Part shown: one piece after another, positions 44,122 to 52,040 of the stretch | Numbering within the stretch: position 1 is the stretch's first letter | Layout of the letters: each line of letters begins with the position of its first letter | Assembly: GCF_018449545.1 (NCBI RefSeq) | Contig: NZ_JAAVUR010000013.1 | Coordinates: forward strand, 62,001-126,000 | DNA length: 64,000 nucleotides | Reading direction: 5' to 3' | From: Granulicella sp. dw_53 | Lineage (GTDB): Bacteria > Acidobacteriota > Terriglobia > Terriglobales > Acidobacteriaceae | The notes under the pieces: model-generated | Seen by the model: the letters and a program-made list of their open reading frames with translations, nothing else | Told to the model about the DNA's origin: nothing | The model's database searches: none | Made by a program: the position numbers and the translations under genes

Positions 44122-45072
44122 CTACTTCGCCGAAGCTATTACCCACTCGACGATACGGCCATCCGGCAGCAGCCCTTGAGACGGTATCCGGTACTCCAAC
44201 CCGTGTAGCCGCTCGCGTAGCCCGTCCTCGATTCCTCCATAAGACAACAGCAGCGGAACAACAAGAGCAGTCTTTTGCGAGAGATTCACCTGCTCCACCC
44301 GATGACGCAGATCTTTCGTAGCCAAGTCCCGAACCTTATCGTCAGCATCGTCGCGCAACGTCAGAAACTCGATGCCAGCATATTGCGTCTCGCCTTGGAT
44401 CTTATCCGCCAGGATCTTCATATCCTGCAGCCACAACACATTCTCATCGTCCGGAACAGGGCCATGTGCCACTAGAATGACCACCTCTCTCTTGGCGTCC
44501 TGGCTGATAGTGGCAGCCCTTTCTTTCAGGATGCTCGCTACCAAAGCGTGATGATCGAGCGCAGGAGTCATCCGAATCGGAACGCTCGAACGGATGGGCT
44601 TGGACGCCTCGCCCGTCGAAGTCCCATCATGGGTAGTCGTACCATGATCCATCGTCATACCCCCGCCATGATCCATTGAGGCGAACATCTCTAACTCCTC
44701 AGGCGCGGTAGGACGCAAACCAAGCAGATACGCCGTGCTATCGATCACCGAACTGTGAGAGCTCACAAACAGTGGAACCGCGACGATCTCAGTCACCCCC
44801 CGAGCCGTCAGACGGTCGATACCTCCCTGGATGGAAGATCTCGTCGCCATCCCCAGCGCAATCTCCGTTGGAATCTTAAGATCCACCTGGTCGGCGACAT
44901 GATGCACCTCTTCGTTCCAGGAGAGGAGGCGGCCGCCATGCGCCAGCAGCAACACGCCAACCCTTCTGGCCTTCACCTCCGGCTTACCTGAAGTGCTGGT
45001 TTGTGCTCCCAGGCAGCTTCCAGCTAAGAGACAAACAAGAATCGCCGCACAGAGCAGGTACCGCCTCATCAT
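44122..45072 (-). CDS. Exported CbiX/SirB-like protein with two chelatase domains and a Met/His insert
   Basis: A 316-residue protein with a signal peptide (LLCAAILVCLLAGSCLGAQ). Two CbiX-type half domains follow, starting VGVLLLAHGGRLLSWNEEV (about 38) and VVILVAHGPVPDDENVLWLQ (about 197), each with the AHG histidine of class II chelatases. Between them lies SMDHGGGMTMDHGTTTHDG (about 131-149), rich in Met, Asp and His and likely to bind metal. Cytoplasmic CbiX/SirB insert cobalt or iron into sirohydrochlorin; an exported form would instead handle metal in the periplasm. It is the last gene of the S4-CxC-CbiX operon, 24 bases after its neighbour. Confidence 0.8.
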   Translation of the reverse strand: MMRRYLLCAAILVCLLAGSCLGAQTSTSGKPEVKARRVGVLLLAHGGRLLSWNEEVHHVADQVDLKIPTEIALGMATRSSIQGGIDRLTARGVTEIVAVPLFVSSHSSVIDSTAYLLGLRPTAPEELEMFASMDHGGGMTMDHGTTTHDGTSTGEASKPIRSSVPIRMTPALDHHALVASILKERAATISQDAKREVVILVAHGPVPDDENVLWLQDMKILADKIQGETQYAGIEFLTLRDDADDKVRDLATKDLRHRVEQVNLSQKTALVVPLLLSYGGIEDGLRERLHGLEYRIPSQGLLPDGRIVEWVIASAK

Positions 45073-45096
45073 GTACCTCGTTATTAATTTTAAATA

Positions 45097-45342
45097 TCAA
45101 TGAGTGAATCGTAGGTGACGAGGGTCATGCGCGTGAAAGGAGTCCGAATCGATCTCCTCATCCGCAACGATCTTGGTGAGTTCTTCCAATGCATCCCGTA
45201 TCAGGAGCCCAGCCTGTGCGAACGCCTCCGGCGCAAGCGTAACCGTAACCGGTCCCAGCTTCAGATGAATCGACCTGCACTCGCACATATGGACGCGGCC
45301 GAGCCCAGGACGGTCGGCAAGAATGATATTGAAATCCTTCAT
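45097..45342 (-). CDS. Small CxC protein with His-rich tail
   Basis: An 81-residue cytoplasmic protein with HMCECRSIHLKLGPVTVTLA at residues 18-37 and a tail FHAHDPRHLRFTH containing five histidines. The CxC pair plus His tail suggests metal binding; I do not recognise a named family, though the IHLKLGPVTVTLAPEAF stretch looks like a conserved core. AAGGAG lies 5 bases before ATG 45342, which excludes the upstream in-frame start at 45453. It sits between the cysteine-free S4 gene (58 bases upstream) and the CbiX-like gene. Confidence 0.65.
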   Translation of the reverse strand: MKDFNIILADRPGLGRVHMCECRSIHLKLGPVTVTLAPEAFAQAGLLIRDALEELTKIVADEEIDSDSFHAHDPRHLRFTH

Positions 45343-45400
45343 GAATACTCCTTGAAAATTCCTCGTGCCCATCAAAAGGTCCAAAGCTAGCGATACAGAT

Positions 45401-46024
45401 CTAAACTCCGCGCTTGGCGTAGTATTCCGCAACCTGATTCGCATTGAACTCAAACGGAATATGACTCGAGTCCGGAATCATCAACAGAATTCCTCGATCG
45501 GTCGTATCCGGATTTTGATACTGCAAAAAAGACGGCATCGGGAGCCGGGGAGCCTTACGCGCAGCCTCGATCGCCGCCAGTTGGCTCGCCTTCTCCGTAA
45601 GCTGAACCACCGCACCGGGGCGAAGAACCATCGAGCCGATCGTCGCTCGCCTTCCATTCACCAGGATGTGGCCGTGTGACACCAGCTGCCGCGCAGCCGA
45701 CATGCTCCGCGCAAAGCCCAGCCGAAAGACAAGATTATCCAGCCGCCGTTCGAGCAGCCCAATCAAAGCCTCAATCCAGTTTGAAGGCTGAATGCTCTTC
45801 GCATCCCGTACGAACCGGCGCAGCTGCTCTTCGCGGATGCCGTAATGAAAGATCAGCTTTTGCTTCTCTTTCAATTGCGCTCCGAACTGGGAGATCTTCG
45901 GCTTGCGGCTCTTCCCATGTTGCCCGGGCGGATAGTTGCGCTTCTCTAATGCTCCGGGTTTACCCAATCCTGGTAATTCGAGACCCAACGAGCGTTGGAT
46001 CTTCCACTTCTTCGCCTCACTCAT
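45401..46024 (-). CDS. rpsD: Ribosomal protein S4, cysteine-free paralogue
   Basis: A 207-residue small-subunit protein. The N-terminal S4 region contains ALEKRNYPPGQHG and QLKEKQKLIFHYG, and the S4 RNA-binding domain reads ERRLDNLVFRLGFARSMSAA followed by QLVSHGHILVNGR. It has no cysteine at all, so it lacks the N-terminal zinc knuckle of the C+ form; the Actinobacteria-type S4 has the same layout, including the end VAEYYA. S4 normally lies with rpsM, rpsK and rpoA, none of which is here, so this is probably a second copy. GGGAG is 7 bases before ATG 46024. It heads an operon with the CxC protein and the CbiX-like protein, which points to a zinc- or metal-limitation response. Confidence 0.85.
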   Translation of the reverse strand: MSEAKKWKIQRSLGLELPGLGKPGALEKRNYPPGQHGKSRKPKISQFGAQLKEKQKLIFHYGIREEQLRRFVRDAKSIQPSNWIEALIGLLERRLDNLVFRLGFARSMSAARQLVSHGHILVNGRRATIGSMVLRPGAVVQLTEKASQLAAIEAARKAPRLPMPSFLQYQNPDTTDRGILLMIPDSSHIPFEFNANQVAEYYAKRGV

Positions 46025-46366
46025 ACTGTCGCTCCCTGTGACTGGACGTGCAACAGTAAGAAGCACGCCAACCTGATCGATCTCTTGAGTCGCTGCGGGC
46101 TTCGCCAAAAGACTCCGCAGCACTCACTTGATCGCAGACTACTTTGGTCCGATATCCAAGTCAAGCCGAAACGTCCGACCCATGCGAAGAATCATCGGAG
46201 ATATCTCACTACCGTCGAGGGTGCAGCTTGGACGCTCCGAGCGAGTGGTACACTAACCAATAGATTGAGGCGCTACTACCCGAAGGGTTTAAGTCCCTTC
46301 CCCGCACAATCCACACATCTTCCGGACTTCTCTCCGGTACAAAACTGAGGTCTCAAGCTCAACCCG

Positions 46367-46660
46367 ATGGTCTATCTAGTCGTTATCCTCCACGTCGTCG
46401 TCTCGTTGTTCCTTATTGGCGTCGTCCTGCTCCAGCAGGGCAAGTCGGCCGATCTCGCCGGTGCCTTCGGCGGCCAGGGCTCGCAGACAGCATTCGGACC
46501 TCGCGGAGCAGCCAATCTGCTCACCAAGCTCACCACCTACTCCGCCATCTGCTTCATGCTGACCTCCATCAGCCTCACTATCATGCTGGCCCGTGCCAAC
46601 TCCGACCACTCGGTCCTCTCCGGCACCAAGACCACGCAGACCACCCCCGCGAAGAAGTAG
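46367..46660 (+). CDS. secG: Preprotein translocase subunit SecG
   Basis: A 97-residue inner-membrane protein with two hydrophobic segments (residues 2-22 and about 52-72) and the SecG loop LLQQGKSADLAGAFGGQGSQ between them. It assists SecYEG in protein export. It is diverged from the S4 operon and ends in a strong terminator, so it is a single-gene unit. A possible promoter is TTGGA around 46229 with TACACT near 46249, but the match is modest. Confidence 0.95.
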   Translation: MVYLVVILHVVVSLFLIGVVLLQQGKSADLAGAFGGQGSQTAFGPRGAANLLTKLTTYSAICFMLTSISLTIMLARANSDHSVLSGTKTTQTTPAKK

Positions 46661-46681
46661 CCTTCCGGCTCCAGATACCGA

Positions 46682-46711
46682 ATGCGCAAGCCCATGGCTT
46701 GCGCATTTTTT
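46682..46711 (+). terminator. Rho-independent terminator of secG
   Basis: ATGCGCAAGCC (46682-46692) and GGCTTGCGCAT (46696-46706) form a perfect 11-bp stem with a 3-base loop, followed by a run of six T. It begins 21 bases after the secG stop. Confidence 0.9.
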
Positions 46712-46732
46712 ATGCGTAACGATAATCACCTC

Positions 46733-47764
46733 ATGCCGAAGCTCCTCCGAGTCGCACCCTTGGCCGCCGCACTTCTGCTCCTGCCTCTCTGCGGCTCGGC
46801 GCAATCCCCCATCCCACCCTTGGCGAAGACCCAACGGACAGACATAGCGGCCCTTACTCCGTGGCTCTTCGTCGGCTTCAAAGGCAACAGCGAGGACGGG
46901 GTCTACTACGCCCTCTCTCCAGATGGCTATCATTGGATCCTCGCCAACGGCGGCAAACCCGTCGTCCCCCAGACCGAACCCAACGAGCTGATGCGCGATC
47001 CCTTCATCGCCCGCGGTCCCGACGGCGTCTTCCACATGGTCTGGACATGGTCCTGGCGCACGCCCACCGTCGTAGGACACGCCACCTCCAAAGACCTCAT
47101 CCACTGGACCCGCCACCAGCAACTTCCAGTCATGGCCAACGAACCCACCGCCCTCAACGTCTGGGCTCCCGCTCTCTCCTACGAGCCCGACCACAAGCGC
47201 TGGCTCATCTTCTGGTCCTCCACCATCCCGGGCCGGTTCCCCGGCGACGACTCAGGAGACGGCGGTCTCAATCACCGCATCTGGTCCACGACTACCACCC
47301 AGTTCACCTCCTTCACTCCAGCAAAGATCTTCTTCGATCCCGGCTACAGCGTCATCGACGCCAGCCTCATCCAGCCCGGCAGCGACAAAAAATCCGTCCT
47401 CATCTTCAAAGACGAACGCAAAACCCCGCTAAAAAAGTACCTCGAGACCGCCGACGGCCCCACCCCGGAAGGCCCCTGGACCCACATCAGCCCACCCATC
47501 TCCGAGACCTGGTCCGAAGGAGCAGCCATCATTCCAGTCCACGGCGGCTTCCTCGCCTACTACGACCACTACCGTACCCCCCAACACTACGGAGCCCTCT
47601 TCTCCTCCGACCTGACCTCTCCCTGGACCGACGCCACCAACCAGATCACCTTCCCCGCCGGTCTCCGTCACGGATCCTTTGTAAGCCTCACCGAGGAAGA
47701 GTACGACCGCATCGCCGCCCTCAAGCCCCAAACCGCCCCATCCCCAGAGAGCCCCAAACCATGA
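46733..47764 (+). CDS. Glycoside hydrolase family 43-like protein, exported
   Basis: A 343-residue secreted five-bladed-propeller enzyme. A signal peptide (LLRVAPLAAALLLLPLCGSAQ) is followed by the GH43/32/62-like motifs NELMRDPFIARGPDGVFHMV, LNVWAPALSYEPDHKRWLIF and YSVIDASLIQPGSDKKSV; Asp/Glu residues in these blades are the expected catalytic set. Substrates of the family are arabinan, xylan or fructan side chains. The start at ATG 46733 is chosen because earlier in-frame ATGs (46682, 46712) lie inside the secG terminator. It overlaps the next gene by ATGA. Confidence 0.75.
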   Translation: MPKLLRVAPLAAALLLLPLCGSAQSPIPPLAKTQRTDIAALTPWLFVGFKGNSEDGVYYALSPDGYHWILANGGKPVVPQTEPNELMRDPFIARGPDGVFHMVWTWSWRTPTVVGHATSKDLIHWTRHQQLPVMANEPTALNVWAPALSYEPDHKRWLIFWSSTIPGRFPGDDSGDGGLNHRIWSTTTTQFTSFTPAKIFFDPGYSVIDASLIQPGSDKKSVLIFKDERKTPLKKYLETADGPTPEGPWTHISPPISETWSEGAAIIPVHGGFLAYYDHYRTPQHYGALFSSDLTSPWTDATNQITFPAGLRHGSFVSLTEEEYDRIAALKPQTAPSPESPKP

Positions 47765-48393
47765 TCCACGAAGTCCTCGTAGTCGGCCCCCTCCAGTGCA
47801 ACTGCTCCATCCTCGGCGATGAAACCTCCCGCGAGGCCATCGTAGTCGACCCCGGTGACAACATCTCCCGCATCGTCGCCACCCTGGCCCGGCACCAACT
47901 CACTCTCAAGCAGATTGTCGTGACCCACGCTCACATCGACCACATCGCCGGAGCCCAGCAACTCAAGCGCCTCACCGGAGCCCCCATCCTCTACAACCAG
48001 CTCGATCTTCCCCTGGTCAAGATGATGGACGTTCAAGCCGGCTGGCTAGGCATCGCCACCCCTGAGGTCGCCCCACCCGACGCCGACCTCGCCGACAACC
48101 AGACCGTCTCCATCGTCGGCCTCACCGGCACCGTCCTCCACACTCCCGGACACACCCAGGGCAGCTCCTGCCTCTACCTTCCCGAACACGCCCTCCTCAT
48201 CGCCGGAGACACCCTCTTCGCCGGCTCCGTAGGCCGCACCGACCTCCCCGGAGGCAACACCACCCAGCTTCTACAATCCGTCCACGACCGTCTCCTCACC
48301 CTTCCCGACGAAGTCCGCGTTATCCCGGGACATGGTCCGGCAACATCGATCGGCGAAGAACGCGAAGACAACCCTTTCCTCAGTAATCTATAA
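47761..48393 (+). CDS. MBL-fold metallohydrolase, glyoxalase II-like
   Basis: A 210-residue cytoplasmic metallo-beta-lactamase-fold hydrolase. The dinuclear-metal motif is THAHIDHIAG (about residues 58-67), with further ligands in HTPGHTQGS (about 129), AGDTLFAGSVGR and IPGHGP. Such proteins hydrolyse thioesters such as S-lactoylglutathione or analogous low-molecular-weight thiol esters. ATG 47761 overlaps the GH43 stop by four bases, so it is translationally coupled to it; the open frame continuing upstream across the GH43 gene is not coding. Confidence 0.9.
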   Translation: MIHEVLVVGPLQCNCSILGDETSREAIVVDPGDNISRIVATLARHQLTLKQIVVTHAHIDHIAGAQQLKRLTGAPILYNQLDLPLVKMMDVQAGWLGIATPEVAPPDADLADNQTVSIVGLTGTVLHTPGHTQGSSCLYLPEHALLIAGDTLFAGSVGRTDLPGGNTTQLLQSVHDRLLTLPDEVRVIPGHGPATSIGEEREDNPFLSNL

Positions 48394-48401
48394 ATCAATA
48401 A

Positions 48402-48469
48402 CTTGAGAACTAAATCTCAAGAAACACTATAGGAGCATCGGTTGAACTAGTAACTATCTGGGTTCAACC
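48402..48469. terminator. Two hairpins in a convergent intergenic region
   Basis: CTTGAGA/TCTCAAG (48402-48408, 48415-48421) and GGTTGAAC/GTTCAACC (48440-48447, 48462-48469) are two perfect inverted repeats between the MBL gene and the convergent aminotransferase gene. The second overlaps the aminotransferase stop. There is no T-run, so they may act as a bidirectional terminator or mRNA-end protection. Confidence 0.4.
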
Positions 48470-49636
48470 ATTCCATTCACCCAGCAGCAGAACTCCCTCC
48501 CCAAAATCCTCCGTCGGGCAGATCAAACTGACGACCACCCTGCTCCCCTCAGACATGCCATAAAACAATCCCGGATGCACCACCACCCCCATCGTCCGTA
48601 ACAACTCCAGAGCCAACTCCCCCTGACCTCGCTGAGGCAGCCGCAAAATAGCACTCCACCCCGCCTCGACCAAAAGTACATCCAACCCCGCCCCTTCGGC
48701 CGCCGCTAGATTCCCCCGCACCCTCTCCAGAATCTGCCCTTGAATTCCATGGCGCCCAGCGAGCCACGCCGGAAGCGCCATCTGCATCGGCGCGTTCACC
48801 GACAGGAAGGTGTCCGCAATCACCTCCAGCCTCCCCAACGCCTCGCCCAAAATCTCCTCAGGCCCGAACGCCGCAACCCAACCCACCTTCATCTGCGGAA
48901 GCCCTGCAATCTTGCTCATCCCACTAAGAACGAAGGTCAGCACCGGATGCGGCCCGACCGCAAAACTCGAGAGCCCCGTCTCCTCCAGCTCCACCGGATA
49001 GTCCAGAAAAACCTCATCCACAATCAAAGCCAGCCCATGCCGCAGACAGATCTCCTCCAACCGCATCCGCTCCGCCGCCCGCGTCATATGCCCCGTAGGA
49101 TTGTTCGGATGCACCACCACGATCGCCCGCGTCCGAGGCCCAACCCTCCGCTCCAGCTCCGCAAAGTCGATCCACCATCCATAGTCATAAAACAATGGAT
49201 AAGGCCGAAGCCGCACATCCTCCAGATCGGCCAGAAAGTCGAACAGCGGATAACTCGGCTGCGCCACCAGCACCTCATCCCCCGCATCGCACAGCAGCCG
49301 AAACAGATACCCGTACCCCTCGCTCGTACTCGTCGTCAGCACCACCGCATCTGGATCAACCCTCGCCCCATGCCCACCGTAATACTCCGCCACCGCTGCC
49401 CGGGCAGCCAACATCCCCCGCGGATCAGGATCATAGACCAAAGCCCCAACATCCCCCAGCGGACCCAACACCACATCAGCGTCATAGCGAAACCCACACA
49501 CCGTAGGGTTCGAAACCGTCAGGTCAACCAACCTCCGCCCGCCAAGCAGCTCCTCCGCCCGAGCCTCACGCACCGCAGCAGCGTACGCACTCTCCCCCAC
49601 ATCCCAACCCGTTCGCTTCGAAAATTGCTCTCTCAC
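48464..49636 (-). CDS. PLP-dependent class I/II aminotransferase
   Basis: A 390-residue fold-type I aminotransferase. The PLP lysine is in SGMSKIAGLPQMKVGW (about residue 235), the N-P-T-G substrate/PLP motif in VVHPNNPTGHM (about 174-184), and the D-E-V motif in LIVDEVFLDYP (about 205). It transfers amino groups between an amino acid and a 2-oxo acid; AspC/AlaA-like substrates are likely, but side-chain specificity is not visible. It is divergently placed to the HAD gene (57-base gap). Confidence 0.85.
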   Translation of the reverse strand: MREQFSKRTGWDVGESAYAAAVREARAEELLGGRRLVDLTVSNPTVCGFRYDADVVLGPLGDVGALVYDPDPRGMLAARAAVAEYYGGHGARVDPDAVVLTTSTSEGYGYLFRLLCDAGDEVLVAQPSYPLFDFLADLEDVRLRPYPLFYDYGWWIDFAELERRVGPRTRAIVVVHPNNPTGHMTRAAERMRLEEICLRHGLALIVDEVFLDYPVELEETGLSSFAVGPHPVLTFVLSGMSKIAGLPQMKVGWVAAFGPEEILGEALGRLEVIADTFLSVNAPMQMALPAWLAGRHGIQGQILERVRGNLAAAEGAGLDVLLVEAGWSAILRLPQRGQGELALELLRTMGVVVHPGLFYGMSEGSRVVVSLICPTEDFGEGVLLLGEWNG

Positions 49637-49693
49637 CCTCCCATGCTATCGCCCGAATCCCTCAGCCTGCCGACCTGTAAAATCATCTCCAGA

Positions 49694-50356
49694 ATGATTC
49701 CCGTAAAAGCAGTCCTCTTCGACTACGGCATGGTCCTCTCCGGCCCCATAGATCCCACAGCCTGGGCGCAGATGCGCTCCATCACCGGCCTCAGCGAAGA
49801 GCTCCTCCATCGCGGCTATTGGGCCCACCGCCACCCCTACGATCGCGGCGACCTTACCGGCCTAGCCTACTGGCGCAACGTCGCCACCGACGCCGGAATC
49901 CTCCTTACCCCCGACCAAATCGAAGCCCTGATCGCAGCCGACGTCGACCTCTGGGGCCAGCTCAATCTGCCAATGCTCGAGTGGGCACAGTCCCTCCAGC
50001 GCGCCGGCTTCCCCACCGGAATCCTCTCCAACATCGGGGACGCCATGTCCGCCGGGCTACTTGCTCGCTTCGATTGGCTCGCCCACTTCAATCACCGCGT
50101 CTGGTCCCACACCCTCAACCTCGCCAAGCCCGAGGCCGCCATCTACCGCCACGCCGCCGAAGGCCTCAACACCCCACCCGCCAACATCCTCTTCATCGAC
50201 GACCGCCTCGACAACATCGAGGCCGCCATCGCCGCCGGAATGCAGGCCATCCAATACCACCTCGACCACGCCCGCTTCGAGCAGGAGATGGAAAGCCGCG
50301 GCCTCACCTCCCTGCTTCGTCTCGCGCCCGCGGAGCCGGCAGCCCAAACCAGCTAG
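49694..50356 (+). CDS. HAD-superfamily hydrolase, YihX/haloacid dehalogenase-like
   Basis: A 220-residue hydrolase. Motif I is VLFDYGMVLSGP (residues 6-17), with Gly in place of the second Asp as in YihX-like members; motif II is TGILSNIGD, and motif IV is ILFIDDRLDNIEAA. An alpha-helical cap sits between. YihX hydrolyses glucose-1-phosphate, but substrates vary widely. ATG 49694 begins the family N-terminus; the frame is open far upstream across the antisense of the aminotransferase and is not coding there. Its stop shares CTAG with the stop of the convergent rib gene. Confidence 0.8.
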   Translation: MIPVKAVLFDYGMVLSGPIDPTAWAQMRSITGLSEELLHRGYWAHRHPYDRGDLTGLAYWRNVATDAGILLTPDQIEALIAADVDLWGQLNLPMLEWAQSLQRAGFPTGILSNIGDAMSAGLLARFDWLAHFNHRVWSHTLNLAKPEAAIYRHAAEGLNTPPANILFIDDRLDNIEAAIAAGMQAIQYHLDHARFEQEMESRGLTSLLRLAPAEPAAQTS

Positions 50357-51501
50357 CGTTTAGCCTTCTGCCCCAGCGCTACCGGAACCTGCTCCACAAT
50401 CTCGATCCCGAACCCCTGCAGCGCCGGCACATGCGTCGGCGTATTCGTCAACAGACGTATCTTCTGAATCCCCAGATCGGAAAGAATCTGCCCGCCCAAC
50501 CCCACCTGCCGCAGCGTCCTCTCGTTCCGTTCCCCACCACGTTCCCTCGCCCGCTGCTCCCGGTGCAACACAATCCGGTGCGGCTCCAAAGTGCGGTCGA
50601 TCCCAAAGCCCTTGGTCCCATTGTGCAGATAAACCAGAGCACCCTTCCCAGCCTTTGCAATCATCCGCAACGACTCCCCAATCACCGCCCGGCAGTCACA
50701 AAGCGACGTCGAAAACACATCGCCCGCCAAACAATGCGTATGCACCCGCACCGGTACGATATCCTCGCCGCTCACCTCGCCAAACACCAGCGCCACATGC
50801 GACTCCCCACCCTCCACCTCGCTCTCGTACGCGATCATCCGGAAGTCGCCATGCTCCGTCGGCATCACCGACTCCGCCACCCGGCGAATGTACCGTTCAT
50901 TCTGGAGCCGGTACCGAATCAGATCCGCCACCGTCAACATCTTCAATTCATGCGTCTCGCAGAACTTGATCAGGTCCGGCACCCGCGCCATCGACCCGTC
51001 GTCGTTCATAATCTCGCAGATCACCCCCGCTGAAACCAGCCCTGCCATCCGGGCCAGATCGACCGAAGCCTCCGTCTGCCCCGCCCGTACCAGCACCCCA
51101 CCCTTACGCGCACGCAACGGAAAGACATGTCCCGGCCGAGCCAGATCCTGCGCCGTGGAAGCCGGATCGATCGCCACACGGATCGTATGCGCCCGGTCCG
51201 CCGCCGAGATCCCCGTCGTCACACCCTCCCGCGCCTCGATGCTCTCTGTAAACGCCGTTCCAAACCGCGAGGTATTGTCCTGCGTCATCGGCCCCAGCCG
51301 CAGATAGTCCGCGCGCTCTTCCGTCAACGTCAGGCAGATCAACCCGCGGCCAAACTTCGCCATGAAGTTGATCGCCTCGGGAGTCACGAACTCCGCCGCC
51401 AGCGTCAGGTCGCCCTCGTTCTCGCGATCCTCGTCATCGACGATGACCACCATCCGTCCCGCTCGAAACTCCGCGATCGCGTCTTTCACATCTGCGAACA
51501 T
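50353..51501 (-). CDS. ribBA: DHBP synthase fused to a degenerate GTP cyclohydrolase II domain
   Basis: A 382-residue riboflavin-pathway protein. The RibB half (residues 1-205) is intact, with VVIVDDEDRENEGDLTLAAE and GVTTGISAADRAHTIR, and converts ribulose-5-phosphate to DHBP. The RibA half keeps the zinc cysteines (HTHCLAGDVFSTSLCDC) but the nucleotide motif YLRQEGRGIG is replaced by YLHNGTKGFGID and the DERDF segment with the catalytic Arg is missing. Such RibB-X fusions are known from Proteobacteria and lack cyclohydrolase activity, so a separate ribA would be needed. No FMN riboswitch is seen upstream. Confidence 0.85.
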   Translation of the reverse strand: MFADVKDAIAEFRAGRMVVIVDDEDRENEGDLTLAAEFVTPEAINFMAKFGRGLICLTLTEERADYLRLGPMTQDNTSRFGTAFTESIEAREGVTTGISAADRAHTIRVAIDPASTAQDLARPGHVFPLRARKGGVLVRAGQTEASVDLARMAGLVSAGVICEIMNDDGSMARVPDLIKFCETHELKMLTVADLIRYRLQNERYIRRVAESVMPTEHGDFRMIAYESEVEGGESHVALVFGEVSGEDIVPVRVHTHCLAGDVFSTSLCDCRAVIGESLRMIAKAGKGALVYLHNGTKGFGIDRTLEPHRIVLHREQRARERGGERNERTLRQVGLGGQILSDLGIQKIRLLTNTPTHVPALQGFGIEIVEQVPVALGQKAKR

Positions 51502-51560
51502 CTCAACCTCCAGCTAGTAAACCTAACCTAGATCCGATTCCTCACAATCATACCGGGACG

Positions 51561-51591
51561 CAAAAAAGACGCCGCCCATCTGGGCGGCGTC
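51561..51591 (-). terminator. Rho-independent terminator of the 75-residue protein gene
   Basis: GACGCCGCCCA (51568-51578) pairs perfectly with TGGGCGGCGTC (51581-51591). On the minus strand the stem is followed by six T (51567-51562). It lies 24 bases past the stop of the minus-strand gene and isolates it from ribBA. Confidence 0.85.
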
Positions 51592-51614
51592 TCATATAAG
51601 GATCGTCTCAGAGT

Positions 51615-51842
51615 TTACAGCGTGGACTCAATCTCAAATCCCCACGCCTCAAGCAACGCCTCTGGGATGTACTTCGAGTTCTTGTTCCGGCGCGCCCACT
51701 CCCGCAGCCGCGTCGACCGGATGTACTGGTCCGGCGTCAACTTATACTCTTTCACGACCTGTTCGAACGATGTCACCGTTGGCGTAACCGGCCCTATAGG
51801 CTCAGGCTTACCCCAATTCGGATTTCCACGACGCTTTGCCAT
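51615..51842 (-). CDS. Small basic hypothetical protein
   Basis: A 75-residue protein that begins MAKRRGNPNWGKPEPIGPV and continues with a helical, charged part (YIRSTRLREWARRNKNSKYI). It has no cysteines or membrane segment. The KRRGNPNWGKP start looks like a conserved nucleic-acid- or ribosome-associated motif, but I cannot name the family. ATG 51842 is preferred over the upstream in-frame ATG 51914 because GAGG lies about 11 bases away and the basic start is typical. It has its own strong terminator, so it is probably well expressed. Confidence 0.6.
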   Translation of the reverse strand: MAKRRGNPNWGKPEPIGPVTPTVTSFEQVVKEYKLTPDQYIRSTRLREWARRNKNSKYIPEALLEAWGFEIESTL

Positions 51843-52040
51843 ATTGGTGTTTCCCTCTTCAATAAAAGTCTGTTGACTCGGACTCCCACGGCAAATTTCT
51901 GCCGCTAGACGCAAGTCCGCATATTCATTCTAGGTGGTTTAGCTAAAATAAGCAAGCCTGTCCCTTATAGCCGTCACTTTTGGGACGTCCATTCTGTCAA
52001 AAAATAAATTGATCCTGCCGAACTCCAGAAACAACAACCC

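Noticed and set aside
45672..45678. TGTGACA inside the S4 gene
   Set aside because: Internal to a coding sequence and without a -10 partner; chance occurrence.
46861..47760. Long N-terminal extension of the MBL hydrolase
   Set aside because: The Arg/Pro/His-rich translation is the GH43 gene read in the wrong frame; ATG 47761 with ATGA coupling is the proper start.
49500..49520. GGGTTCGAAACC as a tRNA T-loop
   Set aside because: It lies in the aminotransferase coding region and no acceptor or anticodon stem can be drawn around it.
48740..49693. Long N-terminal extension of the HAD hydrolase
   Set aside because: It is antisense to the aminotransferase gene and has no domain; the family begins at 49694.
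51502..51567. FMN riboswitch in front of ribBA
   Set aside because: Only about 65 bases lie between ribBA and the terminator of the next gene, too short for the element, and no AGGGGC-type consensus is present.
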